Source of the DNA: Streptomyces sp. NBC_01591
GTDB lineage: Bacteria; Actinomycetota; Actinomycetes; Streptomycetales; Streptomycetaceae
NCBI RefSeq assembly: GCF_035918155.1
Contig: NZ_CP109327.1
Span: forward strand, 5,704,001 to 5,768,000
Length of the DNA: 64,000 nt
Reading direction: 5' to 3'
Part shown: in pieces, positions 8,148-16,525 of the stretch
Position numbering within the stretch: position 1 is the first letter of the stretch
Layout: every line of letters starts with the position of its first letter
Position numbers and translations under genes: made by a program
The notes under the pieces: model-generated
What the model saw: the letters and a program-made list of their open reading frames with translations, nothing else
The model's database searches: none
What the model was told of the DNA's origin: nothing

Positions 8148-10274
8148 TCAGAATCGTCCTCCGCCACCCCGCCGGCCGCGCGTGCCCCCGCCCCCGAAGC
8201 TGCCGGGCCCCGCGGTCCCTCCCTGCCCCCGGCCGCCGAAACCGCCACCGTGGACGCCACCACCGCGTCCGCCCCCGCCGCCCAGGAGTCCGCCGAGGAT
8301 GATCCCGCCGAGCACCGCGCCGCCGACCCCGCCGCCCTCTCCCCGCGGACCGCCCGGGCCGTTCCGGTCCCCGTACGACCGCACATCCTGTTCGGCCAGG
8401 CTCCGGGCCTGTCCGGCCAGCGAGTCCGCCTGCCGCGCCTCGGTCAGCGCCCCCTGCGGATCGTTCGACCCGGCCAGCTCGCGGGACCGGTCGAGCCGCC
8501 GCTGGGCCTCCGCAAGCCGGGTCCGGGCCTGGCTGCCCACCGCTCCCCGGTTCGTGGTGATGAAGTCGGCCGCGGCGGCGATCGCCGAACGCGCGGTGAG
8601 CGTCGCCCCGTCCAGCAGGGCGAGGGCCCGTCGGTCGCCCTGTTCCCGCTCGCGGACGCCGGCCAGCGCCGCGTCGAGCGCCGCGTCCGCCTCCTCCACC
8701 CTGCGCAGCGCGTCGATCGGGTCGTACGGAACGGCCCGCATCTCCTCCAGCACATCGCCGAGCACCGACTTCGCGCGGGCGATCCGGCCCCGCAGGTCCG
8801 CGGTCGGCGCACCGTCCCCGGTGCCTTCGAGCAGCCCGCCCGCGTCGGCCAGGTCGGTCTCCATCTCGGTGAGGGCGGCGGGCAGCCGCCCCGCCGCCTC
8901 CGCGAGTTCCCGGTTCCGCCGCTCCACCGCGTCGACGAGGGTGGTCGCCTGGTCGACGGCGCCCTCGGTGGCCCGGATGTACACCGCCGCCGCGGAATTG
9001 TTGGTGCTGTCCACCGACTGCCGGCCCCGGTTGAGGCTCGACGTGGCGAAGACGAGCCGGTCCTTGGCCTGCTCGATGTCGCCGACGACGGCGGCGAGGG
9101 CCGATTCCGCGTACTGCTCGCGCATCGTGGTCAGGGTGGCCTCGGCCGCGGCGACCCGCCCGGCGAGCGCCCGGAACGCGGTCTCGGCCGTGGCCAGGGC
9201 CTGCGGGGCGTCGCGCTCCAGGGCGCGCAGCCGGTCGAAGTCCTCGGACACGGCGTCGAGGCGGGCGCCCGCGTCCGCGCAGCGGCCGATGATCTCGTCC
9301 AGCATCCGGCGCCTGGTCGCGTCGTCCTCGGGGAAGGCGTCGTCCAGCTGCTGACGCAGCCGGAACGCCGCCGTCAGCTCGCCCTTCGCGTACCCGACGG
9401 CCTCCGTGAAGGGGGCCGCGGCCTCCTCGCCGAACTGGGCGGTGGCGAAGCCCAGTTCCTCCTCGCTGGTGCGGACCGCGTCGTCGGCGTCCACCAGCGC
9501 CTCCCTCGCCCGCGCGTCGAGCTGCGGCAGCGGAGTCGGTGGCTCCGGTGACCCGTCCGGTCCGGCGGAGGCGGGGCCCCAGCCCGTCGCGCCGGGTGTG
9601 GTGCGGGTCGTGGTGCGCCGCCTGCGCCGGGTGTACGCGTAGCCGGCCACCGCTGCCGCCCCGCCGACGACGACCACCGGAAGAATCAGGTCCCCGGCGC
9701 TCGTCCCGTCGGAGCCACCGGTTCCGGGATCGGCGACACCGGGTGTGACGGCCGGGGTGGGCACGGCCTCGCCGGCCAGTACGGCGGAGTACCCGTTCGC
9801 CGCGCCGATCGCCGCGCCGGCCCAGTCGTTCTCCCGGAGCGCGGGCTCGATCGCCGTGCCCGCCACGTCCTGGAGCTGTGCGTCGGTGAGGCGTGAGCCC
9901 TGTTCGACGGTGTACGCGTACTGCCGGTCGTGGGTGGCGACGGCGAGCAGGACGTCGTCGCGGCCGAGGCCGTTGCGGTCGGCCGTCGCATCGGCCCAGC
10001 TCTGCGCGGACCGTCCGGAGAAGTCCCGCACGTACACGACGAAGAGCTGTACGCGGCGGTCCGCGTACAGCCGGTCGAGTGCCCTGCGCACCTGGTCCTT
10101 GCGGTCCCCGAGCGCCCCCACCTTGTCGGTGATCTGCCCGTCCCGGGACAGGGTGACGGGATCATCGGCGCGAGCGGTCGGCGCTGCGGGAAGGGCCGAC
10201 CAGCACACCGTCAACAGCACGGCGAGAAGGGCCCGGCCCGGTATGGATATCCGGGTACGACTCACGAGCAGCAT
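8148..10274 (-). CDS. Secreted/membrane TPM-domain protein with Gly-rich tail
   Basis: About 708 residues. A signal peptide (residues about 5-36, ending near PTARA) is followed by a TPM domain (about 40-160; DKVGALGDRKDQV, VQLFVVYVRDFSG, the YTVEQGSRLTD region). One membrane helix lies at about 195-215 (ILPVVVVGGAAAVAGYAY), followed by a basic RRRRR stop. A long helical, probably coiled-coil cytoplasmic part of about 400 residues ends in a 70-residue Gly-rich tail (GGGGGRGGG...). TPM-domain proteins are implicated in membrane-protein or photosystem assembly, but the bacterial role is unclear. The start is uncertain: ATG 10274 or the adjacent GTG 10277. A Gly-rich cytosolic tail is typical of the YgcG-like group. 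It lies next to pspA on the same strand. Confidence 0.82.
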   Translation of the reverse strand: MLLVSRTRISIPGRALLAVLLTVCWSALPAAPTARADDPVTLSRDGQITDKVGALGDRKDQVRRALDRLYADRRVQLFVVYVRDFSGRSAQSWADATADRNGLGRDDVLLAVATHDRQYAYTVEQGSRLTDAQLQDVAGTAIEPALRENDWAGAAIGAANGYSAVLAGEAVPTPAVTPGVADPGTGGSDGTSAGDLILPVVVVGGAAAVAGYAYTRRRRRTTTRTTPGATGWGPASAGPDGSPEPPTPLPQLDARAREALVDADDAVRTSEEELGFATAQFGEEAAAPFTEAVGYAKGELTAAFRLRQQLDDAFPEDDATRRRMLDEIIGRCADAGARLDAVSEDFDRLRALERDAPQALATAETAFRALAGRVAAAEATLTTMREQYAESALAAVVGDIEQAKDRLVFATSSLNRGRQSVDSTNNSAAAVYIRATEGAVDQATTLVDAVERRNRELAEAAGRLPAALTEMETDLADAGGLLEGTGDGAPTADLRGRIARAKSVLGDVLEEMRAVPYDPIDALRRVEEADAALDAALAGVREREQGDRRALALLDGATLTARSAIAAAADFITTNRGAVGSQARTRLAEAQRRLDRSRELAGSNDPQGALTEARQADSLAGQARSLAEQDVRSYGDRNGPGGPRGEGGGVGGAVLGGIILGGLLGGGGGRGGGVHGGGFGGRGQGGTAGPGSFGGGGTRGRRGGGGRF

Positions 10275-10404
10275 CACATGTGTGAGGCTATGTCCACCCT
10301 CCGTCACCCGCGACCCGGCGGCCGGGCCCGTCACCGGTCCCCGGGCGGTGCATCATGATGCCTTCATACTGCGACGGCACACCGGCACACAGGGGGAGAC
10401 GGAC

Positions 10405-11463
10405 GTGCTCACGGGGATAAGGCGCATGGCCGGGGACGTACGGAACCGGGCGGCCCGGTTCCGGTGGACCTGGCCGAGGAGGATCGCACTGGCAGCGGTC
10501 CTGGTGATCGTGGTGCCGGTCCTCACCGCGGGAGTCGCCCTGCGGCTCAACTACTCCGGCGACCCGGGCGACGGCACCCGCACCCGTGGCCGCGACGCCA
10601 TCTGGCTCGGCCACGCCTGGGTCGACGGGCGCAAGAACGACGCCGACCTCGCCGCGTTCGCCGCCCGGATCGAGGGGACGGGGATCAAGGACCTGTACGT
10701 CCACGCCGGGCCGCTGGAACACGACGGCACCCTGCCCGCCGACCGTTACCCCCGGGCCCGGTGGCTGATCGACGCCGTGCACCGCACCCTGCCCGGCATC
10801 CGGGTCCAGGCCTGGCTCGGCGACGTACTCGCCACCGAGGGGCCCGACGGGCTTAGCCTGGAGCGGGCCGCGTCCCGCACCGCCGTGGTGGCGTCGGCCC
10901 GGCAGATCCTGGACGCCGGGTTCGACGGCGTCCATTTCGACCTGGAGCCGCTGCACTCCGGCGACCGCGACTACCTCTCGCTCCTCGACGACCTGGGCGC
11001 GCTCACCGGGGCGCGCAAGGCACAGCTGTCGGTCGCCGCCCACCAGATCGACCCGCTGCCGGCGGCGCACCGGGTGGTCGGTGTGCTCAGCGGTGGCAGC
11101 CAGAAGTGGTGGTCGCAGAAGTTCTTCGGACAGGTCGCGCGCCGGGTCGACCAGATCGCCGTCATGTCGTACGACACCTGGATGCCCCTGGAGGGGATGT
11201 TCGGCGGTTACGTCGCCCAGCAGACGGCGCTCGCCCTCGAAGTGACGCCGAAGGACACCGATCTGCTGATGGGACTGCCGTTCTTCCACGAGGACGACCT
11301 CGGACACCACGAGTCGGCCGAGACGGTCACGGCCGCGGTCCGGGGCACCAGACTGGGCCTGGGGCGCACGGACCGCGGCCGCGAACGGTTCGGGGTCGCG
11401 CTCTACGTGGACTTCGCCGCGCAGGACGGCGACTGGGCGGCGTACCGCGCGGGCTGGAACTGA
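10405..11463 (+). CDS. Membrane-anchored GH18-like TIM-barrel protein
   Basis: A 352-residue protein. A GTG start at 10405 is 6 nt after GGGGGAG. One N-terminal membrane anchor (about residues 25-47) precedes an extracytoplasmic domain. The strand-4 motif FDGVHFDLEP resembles the DGxxxDxE active-site motif of GH18 chitinases and related hydrolases, with the Glu as candidate acid. Other barrel-like pieces are IKDLYVHAGP, VQAWLGD and IAVMSYDTW, the last like the GH18 SYD strand. I cannot name the substrate; it could be a non-catalytic or cell-wall-glycan enzyme. Its last codons and stop are contained in a 27-bp tandem duplication. It is divergent from the TPM gene, about 130 bp apart. Confidence 0.7.
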   Translation: MLTGIRRMAGDVRNRAARFRWTWPRRIALAAVLVIVVPVLTAGVALRLNYSGDPGDGTRTRGRDAIWLGHAWVDGRKNDADLAAFAARIEGTGIKDLYVHAGPLEHDGTLPADRYPRARWLIDAVHRTLPGIRVQAWLGDVLATEGPDGLSLERAASRTAVVASARQILDAGFDGVHFDLEPLHSGDRDYLSLLDDLGALTGARKAQLSVAAHQIDPLPAAHRVVGVLSGGSQKWWSQKFFGQVARRVDQIAVMSYDTWMPLEGMFGGYVAQQTALALEVTPKDTDLLMGLPFFHEDDLGHHESAETVTAAVRGTRLGLGRTDRGRERFGVALYVDFAAQDGDWAAYRAGWN

Positions 11464-11490
11464 GCGGCGTACGGCGCGGGCTGGAACTGA
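11437..11490. repeat. 27-bp tandem duplication spanning a stop codon
   Basis: The segment 11437-11463, which encodes the last residues and the TGA of the GH18-like gene, is repeated at 11464-11490 with one mismatch. A shorter third piece follows (GCGGCGGCGTACC). Confidence 0.85.
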
Positions 11491-11566
11491 GCGGCGGCGT
11501 ACCGGGCCGGGGCCGGGCCCCGAGCGCTCCGCCCCGGACCGGTACGCCGCCACGTTTCGAGGCGGT

Positions 11567-13042
11567 TCAGATGGAGAACCGCTCCTTGGCGAGCAGCGGC
11601 CGCACCTTCGACTGGAACCCGCCGGTCCGGAACGGCCGCTGCAGCAGACCGGGGCGGATCGCCTGGGCCAGGGCCGCGGCGATCATGCCCTGGTCGAGCG
11701 CGAGCAAGTAGTCGCTGACCCGCCCGGTGCCGACATTGACGGAGTCCCGGAACCCGTACCCGGCGTGGTAGGCGCCGAAGTCGCGGTCGAGCGCGCGCAG
11801 GTTGGCGATCGCCTCGTCCGGTGCGTAGGGCAGGGCGAGGAAGGAGGCGTGCGGGGTGACCACACCGTTGGTGAACGCCGAGGCGGGCGGCAGGGGCTCG
11901 CCGTCCTTGGTGTACGTACGGTCGGTGTTGGAGGCGTAGCCGTCGACCTGCATGCCGAGCGCGTCGACGCCGTACTCCTGGTAGCCGCCCTCGGGGATGT
12001 TGGCGGGGGAGAAGCCCCAGTACCCGTACCCCGCCTCCTCCATGCCGTGCTCGATCTGGCTGCGGACATAGCGGCGGTGCGTGAGGCCCCAGGACCTCGG
12101 CGACCACTCCGCCTCCGGCACGAACAGCGGCACCATCAGGGCCTCGAACATCGACCCGCCCCAGGTGGGCACGATCTTCCGGCCGCGATGCGTGTAGTGC
12201 CCCTGCCAGACGCGTACGCCGTCCATGGAGACGTAACTGCCCTGGGGGTACTGCTCCTGCCCGTGCTCGGGCAGCATCGTGCGCAGCAGGTGCCAGTAGT
12301 GGTCGGCGGGCAGCGAGCCATCCGCGATGCCGAGGTAACTGGCCATGCGCGGCTCGGTGTTGAGCGCGCCGTAGTGGTGCCCGGTCGGCTCCTCGGTGTC
12401 GGGCCAGAACCCGCCGCGCAGCTGGCCGGGGCCGGCGACCGGGTCGGCCGGGTCGTACGGCGTGTAGTAGTACGACCAGTCGGCGGTGGCCAGGATGCGG
12501 GCGACACGGGGGCGCAGAGCGGGCGCGGCGTCGGCGGCGATGCGCAGACCGGTGACCAGCCAGGCGTTGTCGACGGAGGAGAGGAACGGGCGTATTGGGT
12601 CGCCGGTGCCGGGCCACTCGGTGAGGACCGAACCGTCGTGCGCGTCGTACCAGTTGAGCCAGAAGCCGTGGTGGCGCTCCAGCTTCTCGACGGCCCGCAC
12701 GGTGTGCTCCAGCCTGCGGTGCATCGTGTCGTCGTCGATCACGCCGAGCCCGGCGGCGGCCACGGTCGACCAGAGGCCGCAGCCGATGTTGGTGGGGGAG
12801 GTCTGACGCGACTGCACGGGGGTGCCGGGCTTGCTGACATCGATCTTGTCGACGGCGAGACCGAAGTCGGTCGTCATGGCCTCGATCGAGCGATACGTGT
12901 CACGGAACCAGCGCAGGAGCAGCGGTGCGTGCGAGCCGCGCACGGGCTGGGCGGCGGCGCCCGCCGGGGGCGCGGCCACTGCTCCGAGCGACAGGGCGGC
13001 GGCCCCTGTTCCCGCTGCGGTGAGAAACGTACGACGGTTCAT
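11567..13042 (-). CDS. Tat-exported glycoamylase/GH144-like glycoside hydrolase
   Basis: A 491-residue protein. The ATG at 13042 has GAGGGG 7 nt upstream. The signal MNRRTFLTAAGTGAAAL is a twin-arginine signal ending near AGAAA. The mature part shows glycoamylase-family (PF10091) features: GFWLNWYDAHDGSVL, VDNAWLVTGL, TWGGSMFEALMVPLFV, GYWGFSPANIPEGGYQEYGVDALG, VVTPHASFLAL and the C-terminal LDQGMIAAAL. Some members of this family (GH144) hydrolyse beta-1,2-glucan. It lies downstream of a GH1 beta-glucosidase and a sugar ABC transporter on the same strand, separated by a strong hairpin. It is probably the secreted depolymerase of this locus, with the substrate inferred only from family. Confidence 0.8.
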   Translation of the reverse strand: MNRRTFLTAAGTGAAALSLGAVAAPPAGAAAQPVRGSHAPLLLRWFRDTYRSIEAMTTDFGLAVDKIDVSKPGTPVQSRQTSPTNIGCGLWSTVAAAGLGVIDDDTMHRRLEHTVRAVEKLERHHGFWLNWYDAHDGSVLTEWPGTGDPIRPFLSSVDNAWLVTGLRIAADAAPALRPRVARILATADWSYYYTPYDPADPVAGPGQLRGGFWPDTEEPTGHHYGALNTEPRMASYLGIADGSLPADHYWHLLRTMLPEHGQEQYPQGSYVSMDGVRVWQGHYTHRGRKIVPTWGGSMFEALMVPLFVPEAEWSPRSWGLTHRRYVRSQIEHGMEEAGYGYWGFSPANIPEGGYQEYGVDALGMQVDGYASNTDRTYTKDGEPLPPASAFTNGVVTPHASFLALPYAPDEAIANLRALDRDFGAYHAGYGFRDSVNVGTGRVSDYLLALDQGMIAAALAQAIRPGLLQRPFRTGGFQSKVRPLLAKERFSI

Positions 13043-13220
13043 CAGAACCCCTCGAAGAAGAGCCACCGACTGTGGGCGGTGGGCGGGTTTCGTTCGTCGG
13101 TCGTGATTGCGGGCGCGGGGCGCCGTGCTGCGTACGGCACCCGCGTGCGCCGCCGCCCGTGAGCAGGGCTGGACACGAGCGGCGCCGCACGCGGGCACAG
13201 GGCCCAAAAAGGCCCTGCTG

Positions 13221-13260
13221 TACGGGAACCGGCGTCCGTCAGGTGTCGCCGGTTCCCGTA
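13221..13260 (-). terminator. Hairpin terminator after the beta-glucosidase gene
   Basis: A perfect 14-bp stem, TACGGGAACCGGCG (13221-13234) with its complement (13247-13260), and a 12-nt loop. It lies in the gap between the GH1 gene and the glycoamylase gene and probably ends the transporter-GH1 transcript or attenuates read-through. Confidence 0.75.
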
Positions 13261-13328
13261 CGGGCGGGAGCTGTCAGGTCGCTCCCGGTCGGGGGGAGCC
13301 GAGGGGGGTCGGCTCGGGGGAGCCGAGG

Positions 13329-14531
13329 TCAGTCGGCGATGCGCGGCAGTGCGCGCGTGCGGCCCATCTCGCCCAGCCAGACGGCGGACGGCTTGGGCAG
13401 GCGCTCGAAGGTCTCCGGGTCCCAGCCGATCAGGCCGAAGGTGGGCTTGTAGGAGCCCCACTCGTAGTTGTCGAGCGCGCTCCAGGCCAGGTAGCCCTGG
13501 ATGTTCAGGCCGTCCTGGATCGCGGACGCGACCTCGTTCAGGGCGCCGGTGTAGTAGCCGACGCGGCGGCTGTCGTCGTCGGTCGCGATGCCGTTCTCGG
13601 TCACGATCAGCGGGATGCCGTTGCCCAGGACCTCGGCGGTGTGACGCAGCGCGTAGCCGACCGCGGAGGGGTAGTACTCCCACTGCGTGAGGGTGCGCTC
13701 GACGCCCTCGGCGGTGGGTATCGGGCCGTCGGTGCCGATCTTGGTCCGGGTGTAGGACTGCACACCGATCCAGTCGTCGCCGCGGGAGGCCTCGATGAAG
13801 ACGTCCTCGCGGGGGTGACGGTAGGCCGCGGTGACCTCCTCGGCGCCGGGCAGGGCCTGGTAGACCTGGTTGGCGATGGTCCAGCCGACCTGGATGTCCG
13901 GGTTGATCGCCCGGACCTCCTTGACGGCCGCGTGGTGCGCGGCGATGACGGCCTCGGTGGTCTCGTCGTCGGGGGTCGGCAGGCCGGCGGGCGGGAAGCT
14001 GTTGTCGCCCCGCTTGGCCTGGCCGGCCATGACGGCGATCATGTTCGGCTCGTTGATGGTGCAGACGTGGCTGACGCCCTCGGCGATCACCGGCGCGCAG
14101 GCCGCGACGTAACGCGCGAAGAGCTCGGTCGCGCCCTCGGCGGTCCAGCCGCCGCGCGCCTCGAACCACTGCGGCACGGTGAAGTGGTGCAGGGTGATCA
14201 TGGGGCGCAGGCCGCGCTCGATGGCGCCCTCGACCATGCGGCGGTAGTGGGCGAGCTCGGCCCGGGAGAACGTGCCCTCGACCGGCTCGATGCGCGCCCA
14301 CTCGATGGAGAACCGGTAGTCGGTGAAGCCCAGACCGGCCAGCGTGTCCATGTCCTCGTGCCAGCGGTGGTAGCTGTCGCAGGCGTCCAGGCTGGGCTCC
14401 TGGATGTGGGTGCCCGCGGCGTGCTCCTTGACCCACCAGTCGCTGTTGATGTTGTTGCCCTCGATCTGGTGGGCGGCCGTGGAGGCGCCCCACAGGAAGC
14501 CTTCGGGGAACGGGACCTGGGTGTGCGTCAT
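13329..14531 (-). CDS. GH1 family beta-glucosidase
   Basis: A 400-residue retaining beta-glycosidase without signal peptide, so cytosolic. The GH1 N-terminal signature is FPEGFLWGASTAAHQIEG. The acid/base Glu is in CTINEPN (about E161) and the nucleophile Glu in IVTENG (about E312). The aglycone Trp region ends WSALDNYEWGSYKPTFGLI. It is somewhat shorter than the usual 440-470 residues. It follows the two permease genes on the same strand and ends a run of solute-binding protein, permease, permease, glucosidase. This suggests that imported beta-linked oligosaccharides are hydrolysed inside the cell to monosaccharides. Confidence 0.93.
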   Translation of the reverse strand: MTHTQVPFPEGFLWGASTAAHQIEGNNINSDWWVKEHAAGTHIQEPSLDACDSYHRWHEDMDTLAGLGFTDYRFSIEWARIEPVEGTFSRAELAHYRRMVEGAIERGLRPMITLHHFTVPQWFEARGGWTAEGATELFARYVAACAPVIAEGVSHVCTINEPNMIAVMAGQAKRGDNSFPPAGLPTPDDETTEAVIAAHHAAVKEVRAINPDIQVGWTIANQVYQALPGAEEVTAAYRHPREDVFIEASRGDDWIGVQSYTRTKIGTDGPIPTAEGVERTLTQWEYYPSAVGYALRHTAEVLGNGIPLIVTENGIATDDDSRRVGYYTGALNEVASAIQDGLNIQGYLAWSALDNYEWGSYKPTFGLIGWDPETFERLPKPSAVWLGEMGRTRALPRIAD

Positions 14532-14622
14532 CGCAAACTGTCTTTCTGGTGATGAAGGGGTGTGGCCGACGGAGTGTGGGGCCGTGGCCTCGTACGTTTC
14601 GGTGGGGCTGCCGGGACGGGCC

Positions 14623-15531
14623 CTACTTCATGCCCGCCGTGGCGATGCCCTGGGTGAAGTGCCGCTGGAGCGCGATGAACAGGATCACGACGGGCAGGAC
14701 GACCAGCAGGGAACCGGCCATCAGCATGCCGTTGGACCCGCCCGCCTTGTTGGGGTCGGTGGCGAAGGTGGCCAGGGCGACCGGCAGGGTGTACTTGTCG
14801 GGGTCGTTGGTCGCGATGAGCGGCCAGACGAAGTTGTTCCAGGAGCCCAGGAAGGTGAAGATCGACAGCGTCGCCAGGGCGGGCTTCACCAGCGGCATCA
14901 CGATGCGCCAGAAGATGTACCACTCACCGGCGCCGTCCATCCGGGCCGCTTCCAGCAGCTCGTCCGGGATCGACTGCATGAACTGCCGCATCAGGAAGAC
15001 CCCGAAGGCTCCGGCGGCGAACGGCAGCACCAGACCCGCGTACGAGTCGATCAGCTGCAACTTGCTCATCAGCACGAACAGCGGCAGCAGCATCAGGTTG
15101 CCGGGCACCATCAGAGCGCCGAGAACCAGGCCGAAGATCTTGTTGCGGCCGACGAAGTTCAGCTTGGCCAGGGCGTACCCGAGCATCGAGCAGAACACCA
15201 GGTTCGAGACGGTGACCAGCACCGCCACGATCACCGAGTTCATGAAGTACAGCGGCAGATCGAGCTTGTCGAGCAGTTCCCGGAAGTTGTCCAGGGTCCA
15301 CTCGGTCGGGAGCCACACGGGCGGGCTGGCCGTCAGGTCCGCTTGCGTCTTGAAGGCCGAGATGGCCATCCACAGGAACGGCGCCGACATGATCAGCAGG
15401 CCGACCGACAGCAGGACGTAGACGAGGACGCGCTTGGGGTTGCGGGCCTTCTTCGTCCTGGACGGCGGCGTGTCCGCAGGCTTCTTCGACGGCGCCGTCG
15501 AGACGGCGCCCGGTGCACTGGTGGCGCTCAT
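14623..15531 (-). CDS. Carbohydrate ABC transporter permease (MalG-type)
   Basis: A 302-residue inner-membrane permease with six predicted helices, starting after a Pro/Ser-rich N-terminal tail of about 30 residues. The cytoplasmic EAA loop, EAARMDGAGEWYIFWRIVMP, is the contact site for the ATPase. The start codon overlaps the stop of the preceding permease (ATGA at 15528-15531), showing translational coupling. No ATPase gene is in this operon. As in many Streptomyces sugar importers, a shared MsiK-type ATPase encoded elsewhere probably powers it (family knowledge, not seen here). Confidence 0.93.
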   Translation of the reverse strand: MSATSAPGAVSTAPSKKPADTPPSRTKKARNPKRVLVYVLLSVGLLIMSAPFLWMAISAFKTQADLTASPPVWLPTEWTLDNFRELLDKLDLPLYFMNSVIVAVLVTVSNLVFCSMLGYALAKLNFVGRNKIFGLVLGALMVPGNLMLLPLFVLMSKLQLIDSYAGLVLPFAAGAFGVFLMRQFMQSIPDELLEAARMDGAGEWYIFWRIVMPLVKPALATLSIFTFLGSWNNFVWPLIATNDPDKYTLPVALATFATDPNKAGGSNGMLMAGSLLVVLPVVILFIALQRHFTQGIATAGMK

Positions 15532-16520
15532 TTCGTGTTGTCCTTCAGCAGTCGGAGCTGCAGCACCGTGATGCCCATGATCACTACGAAGAGGACATAC
15601 GCCATGGCACTCGCATAGCCCATGTGGAAGAAGTTGAAGCCCTCGCGGTACATGTTCAGCGAGACGGTGAGCGTGGAGTCCGAGGGACCGCCCTGGGTCA
15701 TCACGAACGGCTCCTCGAAGACATTGAGGTAACCGATGGTCGTGATCACCGTGGCGTAGAGCAGCGTGGGCCGCAGCAGGGGCACGGTGATGCCCTTGAA
15801 CTCCTGCCAGACACCGGCGCCGTCCAGCCGCGCGGCCTCCCGCACCTCGGTGGGGATGGCCTGCAGACCGGCGATGAAGAGCACCATGACCGTGCCGAGG
15901 TTGCGCCAGACCGCCATCGCGATCATCGACGGCATGGCGAGCGTCTCGGAGCCCAGGAAGTCGGGCGAGGTGAGGCCCACTTCGGAGAAGAGCCCCGCGA
16001 TGAGCCCGTCGCTCGGGTCGAGCACGAACCGCCAGACCACGGCGACCGCGACGATGGTCGTGACCACCGGGGCGTAGAAGCCGACGCGGAAGAAGGTCCG
16101 CGCCCGGTCGATTCCGTTGTTCAGCAGTACGGCGACGACCAGTCCGAGGAAGATCGTCAGGGGGACGCCGATCACCACGAAGTACGCCGTGTTGAACAGC
16201 GACTTGAGGAACTTCTCGTCGCTGAACAGATTGACGTAGTTCTCGAAGCCGATGAAGTTCGCGTCCAGCGGGTGCGTGACATTGCGCAGCCCGAAGTCGG
16301 TGAAGCTCATCACCAGCGTGGCGAGGATCGGGAACGCCATGAAGACGAGGAAGAGGACGAGGAAGGGAGTGGAGAACAGCCAGCCGGCTACGTTCTGCAC
16401 GCCCATCGAGGCCTTCTTGCCACCCCGGCGACCTGCGGGCCCGGTGGCCGGGGACCCGGAGGCCCCCGACCCGGCCTGCACCTTGGCCGTCTGCACGGCC
16501 TTTGAGGTCATGGTGCGCAT
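15528..16520 (-). CDS. Carbohydrate ABC transporter permease (MalF-type)
   Basis: A 330-residue permease with a 45-residue basic/Gly-rich cytoplasmic N-terminus and six helices starting at GWLFSTPFLVLFLVFMAFPI. The EAA loop is EAARLDGAGVWQEFKGITVP. The start at 16520 has AGGAG very close by; the ATG at 16511 in the same frame has better spacing and is an alternative. The gene begins 5 nt after the binding-protein stop and overlaps the next permease by 4 nt, so the three form one operon. Confidence 0.92.
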   Translation of the reverse strand: MRTMTSKAVQTAKVQAGSGASGSPATGPAGRRGGKKASMGVQNVAGWLFSTPFLVLFLVFMAFPILATLVMSFTDFGLRNVTHPLDANFIGFENYVNLFSDEKFLKSLFNTAYFVVIGVPLTIFLGLVVAVLLNNGIDRARTFFRVGFYAPVVTTIVAVAVVWRFVLDPSDGLIAGLFSEVGLTSPDFLGSETLAMPSMIAMAVWRNLGTVMVLFIAGLQAIPTEVREAARLDGAGVWQEFKGITVPLLRPTLLYATVITTIGYLNVFEEPFVMTQGGPSDSTLTVSLNMYREGFNFFHMGYASAMAYVLFVVIMGITVLQLRLLKDNTK

Positions 16521-16525
16521 GACTC

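Noticed and set aside
10288..11553. A 421-codon minus-strand frame opposite the GH18-like gene
   Set aside because: It is the reverse shadow of a gene with clear start, membrane anchor and motif; its translation has no recognisable domain.
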